Part shown: piece by piece, positions 6,668 to 12,520 of the stretch | How positions within the stretch are numbered: the stretch's first letter is position 1 | How the letters are laid out: every line of letters starts with the position of its first letter | Assembly (NCBI GenBank): GCA_021820805.1 | Contig: JAKADF010000041.1 | Location: 1-12,520, forward strand | Origin: Bacillota bacterium | Lineage (GTDB): Bacteria > Bacillota > Bacilli > Alicyclobacillales > Alicyclobacillaceae | DNA length: 12,520 nucleotides | Direction: 5' to 3' | The notes under the pieces: model-generated | The model's database searches: none | Told to the model about the DNA's origin: nothing | Seen by the model: only the letters and a program-made list of their open reading frames with translations | Program-made: the position numbers and the translations under genes

Positions 6668-7801
6668 GTGGCGCGTGTACAGTTAGCACATATTTGGAAG
6701 CGTTACGGCAATAATTCTGTCGTGAAAGATTTTAATCTAGATATACAAGACAAAGAGTTTGTTGTGTTCGTAGGCCCTTCTGGATGTGGTAAAACAACCA
6801 CGCTTCGAATGATTGCTGGTCTCGAAGACATTAGTGACGGGGATTTGCTTATTGGTGAAAAAAAGGTAAATGATGTTGCACCAAAAGATCGGGATATTGC
6901 AATGGTTTTCCAAAATTATGCCTTGTATCCGCACATGTCTGTTTATCAAAATATGGCATTTGGTTTAAAACTCCGTAAATTTCCAAAGTCTGAGATTGAC
7001 TCACGAGTGCGTGACGCTGCAAAAATATTAGATATTGAACATTTGCTGGACCGTAAACCAAAGGCACTCTCGGGCGGACAGCGTCAGCGTGTTGCATTAG
7101 GGCGGGCGATTGTCCGTGAACCGCAAGTGTTCTTGATGGATGAACCGTTGTCGAATTTGGATGCGAAACTGCGGGTCCAAATGCGTGCTGAAATTCGAAA
7201 GCTTCATCAACGGATTCAGACAACTATGATTTATGTAACTCATGATCAAACAGAAGCAATGACGATGGGAGACCGGATTGTTGTTATGAAAGACGGCATT
7301 GTTCAGCAATGTGACACGCCGCAGCGAGTATATAATCATCCTGCTAATATGTTTGTCGCGGGATTTATCGGGTCTCCAGCTATGAATTTCCTTCGTGGAG
7401 AGGTTTCACAAGAGAGCAGCCAATTGTATTTCCGAACTGCAGGCCTCTCTATTTTGTTGCCAAGCGGAAGGTTTAACGTTTTGCGAGACCAGGGGTTGAT
7501 TGGTTCAAATGTGATTCTCGGTGTACGGCCGGAAGATTTGCACAACGAGGAAGTATTTTCAACAACATATCCGGAGGCGTCTTTCAACGCTAAAGTTGAA
7601 GTAGTCGAAAATATGGGATCCGAGGAATACCTTCACGTTTCCGCTGCATCTCAGAATCTGATTGCTCGAGTAAATTCTAGATTTCAGTATCATCCGGGCG
7701 CTGAGCTGCAATTGACGATGGACATGAATAAGGTTCATTTATTTCACACAGAAACTGAACAGTCTATTTTGTTCTCAGAAGCTGAATTGCAGAAAGCTTA
7801 A
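6668..7801 (+). CDS. Sugar-type ABC transporter ATPase (MsmX/UgpC family)
   Basis: This 377-residue protein powers carbohydrate import from the cytoplasmic face of the membrane. Motifs in order are Walker A GPSGCGKT (36-43), Q-loop Q82 (VFQNYALYP), signature LSGGQRQR (134-141), Walker B VFLMDEP with D158/E159, D-loop SNLDAK and H-loop H192 (YVTHDQTEA). A C-terminal OB/TOBE-type regulatory region follows from about 240 (GVRPEDLH; VVENMGSEEYLHV). The start is GTG 6668, seven bases after GGAAGGTGG. No permease or binding protein is adjacent, which matches the multitask ATPases such as MsmX in Bacillus that serve several sugar importers. That role here is inference. The gene ends at a strong bidirectional terminator. 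Confidence 0.93.
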   Translation: MARVQLAHIWKRYGNNSVVKDFNLDIQDKEFVVFVGPSGCGKTTTLRMIAGLEDISDGDLLIGEKKVNDVAPKDRDIAMVFQNYALYPHMSVYQNMAFGLKLRKFPKSEIDSRVRDAAKILDIEHLLDRKPKALSGGQRQRVALGRAIVREPQVFLMDEPLSNLDAKLRVQMRAEIRKLHQRIQTTMIYVTHDQTEAMTMGDRIVVMKDGIVQQCDTPQRVYNHPANMFVAGFIGSPAMNFLRGEVSQESSQLYFRTAGLSILLPSGRFNVLRDQGLIGSNVILGVRPEDLHNEEVFSTTYPEASFNAKVEVVENMGSEEYLHVSAASQNLIARVNSRFQYHPGAELQLTMDMNKVHLFHTETEQSILFSEAELQKA

Positions 7802-7822
7802 GGCAGGTAAATGACAACATTC

Positions 7823-7866
7823 AAAAAAGGACGATGCAGTGCTTGCAGCACACAACGTCCTTTTTT
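7823..7866. terminator. Bidirectional terminator between the ABC ATPase and ykuV genes
   Basis: An 11-bp perfect stem, AAAAAAGGACG (7823-7833) with CGTCCTTTTTT (7856-7866), encloses a smaller GTGC/GCAC stem. Flanking A and T runs make it work as a terminator on both strands, which suits the two convergent genes. Confidence 0.88.
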
Positions 7867-7881
7867 ACTTTGGGTATATGT

Positions 7882-8337
7882 TCATTCATTTGGTAAGCCA
7901 AGTGCCTCGCGAAGTTTTGGTTCTACTTTTTGAAATCCTTTATCGCCTGCTGCACGGAACTTTAGAGTTCCATCTTTTCCAAACACGAAGAAAGCTGGAA
8001 CATATTCATTTTGGAACCTGTCTGCAATCGTATGGTTGCTGTCTACAAGAACTGGCTGTGACATATGATATTCTTGAATATCAGCCATTACTTTGTTTAT
8101 ATCAACATCCGATTCAAATCTAGGCATATGAACAGCAACGGTTTGTAGACTCTCTTTTGCATACTGTTCGCAGATACGTACCACATCATTCATCGTTTCA
8201 TGACAAATATGACAAGACACTGCCCAAAAATGAATAAGGGTCACCTGATCTTTTTTAAGTGCTAATGACTCCGCACCGCTAAGTTTATCTGTGGCCCCAT
8301 CCAAACTCGGCATGGAAGTTCCAAGCCTCATTGGCAT
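7882..8337 (-). CDS. ykuV: YkuV-like cytosolic thiol-disulfide oxidoreductase
   Basis: This is a 151-residue thioredoxin-fold (TlpA/redoxin-type) protein. The active site is C42-H-I-C45 in HFWAVSCHICHE, and the cis-proline loop is at P114 (EYVPAFFVFG). The VAVHMPRFE and QPVLVDSNH stretches match the YkuV protein of Bacillus as I remember it. There is no signal peptide or lipobox, so it should act in the cytoplasm, unlike ResA or TlpA. The ATG at 8335-8337 has GAGGTGA upstream, which overlaps the TGA stop of the peroxiredoxin gene; the genes are 11 bases apart and coupled. The obvious role is to reduce the neighbouring peroxiredoxin or to repair protein disulfides. The pairing is inferred from gene order. 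Confidence 0.88.
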   Translation of the reverse strand: MPMRLGTSMPSLDGATDKLSGAESLALKKDQVTLIHFWAVSCHICHETMNDVVRICEQYAKESLQTVAVHMPRFESDVDINKVMADIQEYHMSQPVLVDSNHTIADRFQNEYVPAFFVFGKDGTLKFRAAGDKGFQKVEPKLREALGLPNE

Positions 8338-8348
8338 AGCAGCTCACC

Positions 8349-8885
8349 TCATACTTCCAGCAATTTTTGACCTGGCTTCCAGTTCGCCGGGCAAAGGCCC
8401 CCAGCTTGAAGTGCTTCCAGCACACGCAAAGTTTCATCAACGCTGCGGCCGATGTTCATGTCGTGAACAACTTGGTAACGAAGCACACCTTCTGGGTCGA
8501 TGATAAAAAGCCCACGGAGTGCCTGACCGTTTTCAACCAACACGTCGTATTTCTGCGCAACTTCTTTCGTGAAATCAGCACCCAATGGGTAATCGAGTCC
8601 ACCAAGTCCATTTTGATCCTTTGGAGTGTTAATCCAAGCTTTATGACTATGAACACTGTCTGTACTCACGCCGAGTACTTCTGCGTCAAGGTCCTTAAAC
8701 TCTTGTAAACGTTCGTTCATCGCTATAATCTCAGTCGGGCAAACGAACGTGAAATCAGCCGGGTAAAAGAAAAGTACAAGCCACTTTCCTTCGTAATCGG
8801 AGAGCTTAACATGCTGTTCTAATGTCTTCATGTCTTTTGTAGAAAGCATATCAAAATCAGGAGCAGGTTTACCAACTAATGGCAT
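8349..8885 (-). CDS. ykuU: 2-Cys peroxiredoxin (YkuU-like, AhpC/Prx1 group)
   Basis: This 178-residue thiol peroxidase reduces hydrogen peroxide and organic or peroxynitrite-type peroxides in the cytoplasm. The peroxidatic cysteine C49 lies in YPADFTFVCPTE and the resolving cysteine C165 in GGLCPANWKPG, the pattern of typical 2-Cys enzymes. A GGLG-like loop (NGLGGLDYP) is present, but the C-terminus ends KPGQKLLEV without a YF motif, as in robust bacterial types. The start is ATG 8883-8885, ten bases after AAGGAGG. No AhpF reductase is nearby; the thioredoxin-fold gene directly downstream is the likely electron donor. Upstream lie a good promoter (8944-8972), a Fur-family-like palindrome (8909-8927) and a Fur/PerR-type gene, suggesting peroxide- or metal-responsive control. 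Confidence 0.95.
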   Translation of the reverse strand: MPLVGKPAPDFDMLSTKDMKTLEQHVKLSDYEGKWLVLFFYPADFTFVCPTEIIAMNERLQEFKDLDAEVLGVSTDSVHSHKAWINTPKDQNGLGGLDYPLGADFTKEVAQKYDVLVENGQALRGLFIIDPEGVLRYQVVHDMNIGRSVDETLRVLEALQAGGLCPANWKPGQKLLEV

Positions 8886-8908
8886 ATTTATGCAGCCTCC
8901 TTAATGAT

Positions 8909-8927
8909 ATTTAGACTAAATCTAAAT
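8909..8927. promoter_or_regulatory. 19-bp palindrome in the ykuU leader, candidate Fur/PerR-family box
   Basis: The plus strand reads ATTTAGACTAAATCTAAAT. The 9-base arms around a central A match at 8 of 9 positions, in the 7-1-7 layout of Fur-family boxes. Against the Bacillus PerR consensus TTATAATnATTATAA, the core matches 10 of 14 positions. It lies about 10-28 bases downstream of the predicted transcription start, a repressing position. Two further half-sites occur at 8967-8974 (over the -35 box) and 8985-8993. Confidence 0.6.
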
Positions 8928-8943
8928 CTAAAACCACTAAGTA

Positions 8944-8972
8944 ATTATAACATAAATATGCCAGAGAGTCTA
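8944..8972 (-). promoter_or_regulatory. Promoter of ykuU-ykuV
   Basis: The minus strand shows a perfect -10 TATAAT (8944-8949) with an extended TGT just upstream, a 17-base spacer, and -35 TAGACT (8967-8972, 4 of 6). The start of transcription would be near 8937. It sits immediately after the Fur-family gene's stop, so the peroxiredoxin pair can be transcribed separately from that gene. Confidence 0.65.
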
Positions 8973-8973
8973 A

Positions 8974-9384
8974 TCAAATAGTGGATTTAGATTTTTTCTC
9001 TTTTGCTGCACAACTTGGACACACACCGACAAAGTGAATGTTTAATTCAAGAATTCGATAACCAGTTTCTTCCTCTAGTTTTTGCAAAAATTCTGCCGGA
9101 ATATCTGTTGCTCCTTTAGAAATTTTTTTGCAGTATTGGCAGATTATATGGTGATGATCTTCCATCCGTCCATCATATCTTGTAATGCCATTACCAAGGT
9201 TTAACTCTCGAATTAATCCATGATCTGTAAGATAACGTAAAGAATTATAAATAGTTGCATACGCAAACCGATATCCGCTTTCCCCTAATTTTTGCATAAT
9301 ATCGGTAGCAGTAGGATGTTCTGTAGAGCCCCGGACTAAGTCAAGCACAGTTTTTCGGGGTGTTGTTAAATTTAGTGATGACAT
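8974..9384 (-). CDS. Fur/PerR-family transcriptional regulator with altered metal site
   Basis: This is a 136-residue metal-dependent repressor. A winged helix (HPTATDIMQKLGE, FAYATIYNSLRYL) precedes a dimerisation domain with two CxxC pairs, C82/C85 and C122/C125, that make the structural zinc site. By my ungapped alignment to B. subtilis PerR, H23, D71, H77 and H79 keep four regulatory-site ligands. The fifth (PerR D104) is K90, and the Fur-type His eight residues before C122 is Leu (L114). The frame opens at ATG 9417, but a TATAAT at 9429-9434 would make that start leaderless. AAGGGG lies 10 bases before the ATG at 9384, which I use; ATG 9390 is also possible. It precedes ykuU-ykuV on the same strand and probably regulates them. 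Whether it senses iron, manganese, peroxide or something else is unsettled. Confidence 0.9.
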   Translation of the reverse strand: MSSLNLTTPRKTVLDLVRGSTEHPTATDIMQKLGESGYRFAYATIYNSLRYLTDHGLIRELNLGNGITRYDGRMEDHHHIICQYCKKISKGATDIPAEFLQKLEEETGYRILELNIHFVGVCPSCAAKEKKSKSTI

Positions 9385-9428
9385 AACCATACAACCCCTT
9401 TTATAATGAATTTCCATTACCTAAACTC

Positions 9429-9434
9429 ATTATA
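9429..9434 (-). promoter_or_regulatory. -10 box of the Fur-family gene
   Basis: A perfect TATAAT lies on the minus strand, giving a transcription start near 9422 and a leader of about 38 bases to the preferred ATG at 9384. No good -35 is seen at 16-18 bases (best about TCGTTT). A repeat AAACTC (9423-9428) / GAGTTT (9456-9461) flanks the region, which could mean activator- or repressor-dependent control. Confidence 0.4.
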
Positions 9435-9474
9435 CGTTTGAATTCGTTTAAAAACGAGTTTATTTCTTACAATT

Positions 9475-9520
9475 AGTCCATCTTTACTATACGAATTAGT
9501 TCAACTAGTCATAATGGACT
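9475..9520. repeat. Spaced inverted repeat upstream of ppc
   Basis: AGTCCAT (9475-9481) and ATGGACT (9514-9520) are perfect inverted copies 32 bases apart. They enclose a smaller TAGT-TCA-ACTA palindrome. They lie in the 210-base divergent gap between the Fur-family gene and ppc. Protein binding to the two arms with looping is one possibility. I could not identify a confident ppc promoter in this gap. Confidence 0.3.
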
Positions 9521-9594
9521 GTACATGTTAATTTATATAGAAAGCATACGATTCTACTTTATAGAAATAGTAAGGATAGGGGTGGATTTGAAGA

Positions 9595-12330
9595 GTGCCA
9601 CAGGATGATTTGTTACACCGAGATGTCAGAATACTTGGCGATTTGCTTGGCGAGGTCTTAAAATCCCAATGTAGCGAATCTGTGTTTCAATCTGTTGAGC
9701 AAATTCGCAGCGCTGCAAAATCATTCCGTTTGTATGGTACTCCGGAAGTGAGAGATGCATTAAACGATGAAGTAAAGCGTGTTCCGAAAGAACATAGACC
9801 ATTTGTAATTCGGGCATTTGCACTATATTTTCAACTTGTAAATTTGGCTGAGCAAAACCATCGATTAAGACGCAGACGTGCATATGAATTGTCCAGTGGC
9901 GAACTGCCGAAGGCAGGTTCGCTTAGAGAAGCTTTTTTAATGTTAAAATCGCGAAATATGGATGACGATGCCGTGGTTGATTTGATTAACCGTTTGGGAA
10001 TCGAACTCGTTTTAACTGCGCACCCAACTGAAGCAATGCGCCGTACAGTGCTAGACAAGCATGTGAAGATTGCCAATCTTTTGGGGAAAATGGATGGACA
10101 AGTGGTTAATCGTCGTGAATTCATAGATATTATGCGAAAACTGCGCGCCGAAATTACAGCGTTATGGCAGACTAGAGCAGTCCGAAAAGAACGAATTTCC
10201 GTTATGGATGAGGTACGAAACGGCTTGTATTTTTTGGATGAGATTCTATTTGACGTCTTGCCAAAGATTTACACAGAGTTAGAAGAGGAACTAATTGAAC
10301 ACTTTCCAAATGTACATTGTAAAGTTCCAAGTGTCATTCGATTTGGCTCATGGATGGGAGGCGACAGGGACGGCAATCCCAATGTGACGGCCGATATAAC
10401 CTTTGAAACGCTTCTTCTGCATTTTGATTTGGCTATGCGAAAATACGAGGAACGTATTTTCGCTCTTGGTAAAGATTTAAGCCAGTCTTGTGATTTAGTT
10501 GGCGCGAGTGAAGAACTCATACTATCTTTACAGTTAGATTCGGTTCCTGATGAACCTTATCGTGAAAAGACTAAACAGATTTTGCAAAAACTAAGTAACA
10601 CTAAGGATCGCTATCACAATAGCGTTGTCACTGGCGCATATTATGCGTCTTTGTCGGATTTTTTGTGTGATATTCAATTGATTGATGATTCTTTAAGAAA
10701 CCACCAAGGTGAAGAGGTTGCAGATGTCCTGTTACGCCCGCTGATTCGGCAAATTGGATTGTTCGGCTTTCATATGGCAACGCTTGATATTCGGCAACAC
10801 AGCAAGGTTCACGAAAGTGCCGTGCATGAACTGTGTACTCATGCAGGAGTTGGACCCTATGATAGTTTGAATGAGAATGACAAAATTCAGAAGCTGACTG
10901 AAATTTTACAAGAAACCCGTCCGCTTGTGAGCCAGTTTTCAAAACTGTCATTACAAACAACTGAAACCCTTCGTGTATTTGAAAAGATAAGGATTGCACA
11001 TGAGTGGTTTGGAGAAAACTGTATTCAAAACTATTTAATTTCTATGGCTGAAGGCGTCAGTGATTTGCTGGAAGTTCTGGTTCTTTGCAAGGAATCGGGT
11101 CTATTTTTGCAAAGTAAAAACGGGATCCAAAAAGTGCAAAGTTCAATCAATATAGTTCCTCTCTATGAAACAATAGAAGATTTGCAAAGGGCTCCTTCTG
11201 TTGTCAAAGATGCGATTAAAGCCCCAGTCTATATGGAACATTTAAAAGCCCGCGGCATGACTCAAGAAATCATGCTTGGTTATTCAGACAGTAACAAGGA
11301 CGGCGGTTATTTGACAGCAAATTGGGAGTTGTATAAGTGTCAGAAAAGCATTTATGAAGCAGTAAATCATTATGGTGTTCGCCTAAAGTTCTTCCATGGC
11401 CGCGGAGGGGCACTTGGCAGAGGTGGTGGTCCTGTAGAGCGGAGTATATTTGCACAACCACCTGAGGCGCTGCAAGGAAAAGTCAAAATGACGGAGCAAG
11501 GTGAAATCATATCACAGCGCTATGGTCATGCAAAAATTGCCGAACATTCACTGGAATCGGCCTATGCCGCAGTGCTCAAAGGTTCTCTCGATGTACAAAC
11601 TCCAAGGGACTTAATACAAGAGACTCACTGGTCTGATGTTATGGAGAGTGTTTCAAAAACTTCTTATGAAACTTACCAGCAATTTGTATTTAAAAATAGT
11701 GATTTTCTTCCTTATTTTCATCAGGCGACGCCAATCAACGAGATAAGCAAGTTGAACATCGGATCACGTCCAGCAAAACGCGGAAACTCAGCCAAAATCG
11801 AAGATTTGCGTGCAATCCCTTGGGTGTTTTCTTGGACTCAAAACCGGCATTTGTTACCTGCTTGGTATGGTGTTGGATATGCAATCGAGGAAGTCCTGCG
11901 TTCTGGCACTGTCAGTATAAAGGATTTTCAGCAAATGTATCAAAATTGGAGATTCTTCCGGGCACTGCTGGATAATTTACAAATGGCGCTTGCGAAGTCT
12001 GACATGATGATTGCATCAGAGTATATGACCTTGGTCGACGATATTCAACTTGGAGAGCGGATGTATAAGCAGATTTTGTCCGAATTTGAGAGAACAAAGA
12101 AAGTCGTCCTCGAAATTACTGAATCACAGGAGCTGCTGGAAAATAGTCCAGTTATTCGGACATCGGTTCGGTTACGTAACCCGTATGTAGATCCGCTTTC
12201 ATTCTTCCAAGTCCAACTATTGCAAGAATTGCGGGAGGTACCGAGCGATTCCCCAGAATATGAGCAGCTGCTTAGTGAAGTTCTGCTCACGATAAATGGA
12301 ATCGCATCTGGGCTGCGCAATACGGGCTGA
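9595..12330 (+). CDS. ppc: Phosphoenolpyruvate carboxylase
   Basis: It fixes bicarbonate onto phosphoenolpyruvate to form oxaloacetate, refilling the TCA cycle. The 911 residues are full length for the bacterial enzyme (E. coli has 883). Catalytic H143 lies in VLTAHPTEAMRR, GGDRDGNP is at 255-262, GYSDSNKDGG at about 562-571, and the mobile loop FHGRGGALGRGGGP begins at 600 with H601 and R603. Other conserved blocks are the QPPEAL and TEQGEIISQRY stretch, IPWVFSWTQNRHLLPAWYG, and the C-terminal RNTG with N909, which matches the residue near the aspartate-inhibitor site in E. coli. The start is GTG 9595, nine bases after GGGGTGG. It is divergent from the Fur-family gene and convergent with a probable malate synthase. 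No disruption is seen. Confidence 0.98.
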   Translation: MPQDDLLHRDVRILGDLLGEVLKSQCSESVFQSVEQIRSAAKSFRLYGTPEVRDALNDEVKRVPKEHRPFVIRAFALYFQLVNLAEQNHRLRRRRAYELSSGELPKAGSLREAFLMLKSRNMDDDAVVDLINRLGIELVLTAHPTEAMRRTVLDKHVKIANLLGKMDGQVVNRREFIDIMRKLRAEITALWQTRAVRKERISVMDEVRNGLYFLDEILFDVLPKIYTELEEELIEHFPNVHCKVPSVIRFGSWMGGDRDGNPNVTADITFETLLLHFDLAMRKYEERIFALGKDLSQSCDLVGASEELILSLQLDSVPDEPYREKTKQILQKLSNTKDRYHNSVVTGAYYASLSDFLCDIQLIDDSLRNHQGEEVADVLLRPLIRQIGLFGFHMATLDIRQHSKVHESAVHELCTHAGVGPYDSLNENDKIQKLTEILQETRPLVSQFSKLSLQTTETLRVFEKIRIAHEWFGENCIQNYLISMAEGVSDLLEVLVLCKESGLFLQSKNGIQKVQSSINIVPLYETIEDLQRAPSVVKDAIKAPVYMEHLKARGMTQEIMLGYSDSNKDGGYLTANWELYKCQKSIYEAVNHYGVRLKFFHGRGGALGRGGGPVERSIFAQPPEALQGKVKMTEQGEIISQRYGHAKIAEHSLESAYAAVLKGSLDVQTPRDLIQETHWSDVMESVSKTSYETYQQFVFKNSDFLPYFHQATPINEISKLNIGSRPAKRGNSAKIEDLRAIPWVFSWTQNRHLLPAWYGVGYAIEEVLRSGTVSIKDFQQMYQNWRFFRALLDNLQMALAKSDMMIASEYMTLVDDIQLGERMYKQILSEFERTKKVVLEITESQELLENSPVIRTSVRLRNPYVDPLSFFQVQLLQELREVPSDSPEYEQLLSEVLLTINGIASGLRNTG

Positions 12331-12374
12331 ATAAAGTTTAGTTCCATATTTTCGCAAGAAGATTGGCACCGGTA

Positions 12375-12406
12375 AATGAAGGCGTACCAGTTGGTACGCC
12401 TTCATT
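12375..12406. terminator. Perfect 14-bp stem hairpin between convergent genes
   Basis: AATGAAGGCGTACC (12375-12388), loop AGTT, and GGTACGCCTTCATT (12393-12406) form a perfect stem. It lies 44 bases after the ppc stop and 22 bases after the stop of the minus-strand gene. A T-run is only partial (TTCATTCT), so termination is likely but not textbook. Confidence 0.65.
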
Positions 12407-12428
12407 CTAAAGTTGACTTGTTGTTCAC

Positions 12429-12520
12429 TTATGCCAGTTTTTTGTAACCTGGGATAGTCAAAAATTCAACAAAATCGTCTGCAAGTGAAAGTTCGCGAAA
12501 CAGGCTGCTCGCTTCGTCAA
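12429..12520 (-). CDS. aceB: Probable malate synthase, C-terminal fragment (cut by window edge)
   Basis: The last 30 residues are visible, ending at TAA (12429-12431). They include LFRELSLADDF followed by VEFLTIPGYKKLA, which fits the C-terminal FLTLPAY-type ending of malate synthase A. That enzyme condenses glyoxylate with acetyl-CoA to make malate in the glyoxylate shunt. The rest of the gene lies outside the window. The setting beside PEP carboxylase and malic enzyme supports the call. It rests on a short, remembered motif, so another enzyme cannot be excluded. Confidence 0.65.
   Translation of the reverse strand, partial: DEASSLFRELSLADDFVEFLTIPGYKKLA

Noticed and set aside
8349..8885. 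Naming the peroxiredoxin AhpC
   Set aside because: There is no AhpF neighbour, and the coupled CHIC thioredoxin-fold gene matches the Bacillus ykuU-ykuV arrangement better.
8974..9384. Calling the regulator PerR outright
   Set aside because: It has Lys where PerR has the essential Asp104, so only family membership is claimed.
10628..10999. 123-codon antisense frame in ppc
   Set aside because: It is fully contained in a conserved enzyme gene, and its composition is what an opposite-strand shadow gives.
1..12520. Mobile elements, CRISPR arrays, tRNA/rRNA genes, prophage or defence genes
   Set aside because: I looked for transposase-like proteins, regularly spaced repeats and RNA-gene structures on both strands and saw none.

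Overview
This window looks like the chromosome of an endospore-former-type member of the Bacilli, possibly Alicyclobacillaceae; the family assignment is tentative. The reasons are low-to-moderate GC content, strong AGGAGG-type ribosome binding sites, frequent GTG/TTG starts, a ykuU-ykuV pair that resembles Bacillus proteins, and an MsmX/UgpC-type ABC ATPase. I see no transposase, integrase, tRNA, rRNA, CRISPR array or prophage gene. It reads as ordinary core chromosome carrying central carbon metabolism and its regulators.

Layout. (1) 1-366: two small minus-strand genes of unknown function, the second cut by the window edge, behind a convincing promoter whose -35 box lies inside a 19-bp palindrome. 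(2) 436-2952: a NarL-type two-component pair encoded divergently (soluble PAS histidine kinase on minus, REC-LuxR response regulator on plus). A minus-strand integral membrane protein follows, ending in what looks like a phospho-acceptor domain whose histidine has become asparagine. (3) 3079-6534: an ACT-domain malic enzyme on minus with its own terminator, divergent from a two-gene plus-strand operon of regulators (IclR family, then a PucR/CdaR-type protein). (4) 6668-7801: a lone sugar-type ABC ATPase on plus, ending at a bidirectional terminator. (5) 7882-9384: a minus-strand redox cluster read as Fur/PerR-family repressor, 2-Cys peroxiredoxin (YkuU), thioredoxin-fold protein (YkuV). A good promoter with a 19-bp Fur-family-like palindrome lies in front of the peroxiredoxin. 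(6) 9595-12520: full-length PEP carboxylase on plus, a perfect 14-bp stem hairpin, and the C-terminus of a probable malate synthase entering from the right edge on minus.

How the genes fit together. PEP carboxylase (PEP to oxaloacetate), malic enzyme (malate to pyruvate) and probable malate synthase (glyoxylate to malate) all act at the C4/C3 node. The divergent IclR gene is the natural candidate regulator of malic enzyme. The redox cluster is a peroxide-detoxifying unit with a probable dedicated regulator. That regulator keeps the structural zinc cysteines, but two ligand positions that bind metal in PerR/Fur are replaced.

I did not find an obviously new multi-gene system. The best leads are the altered metal site of the Fur-family protein together with its putative operator, the cysteine-bearing PAS sensor, and the membrane protein with a degenerate kinase dimerisation domain.
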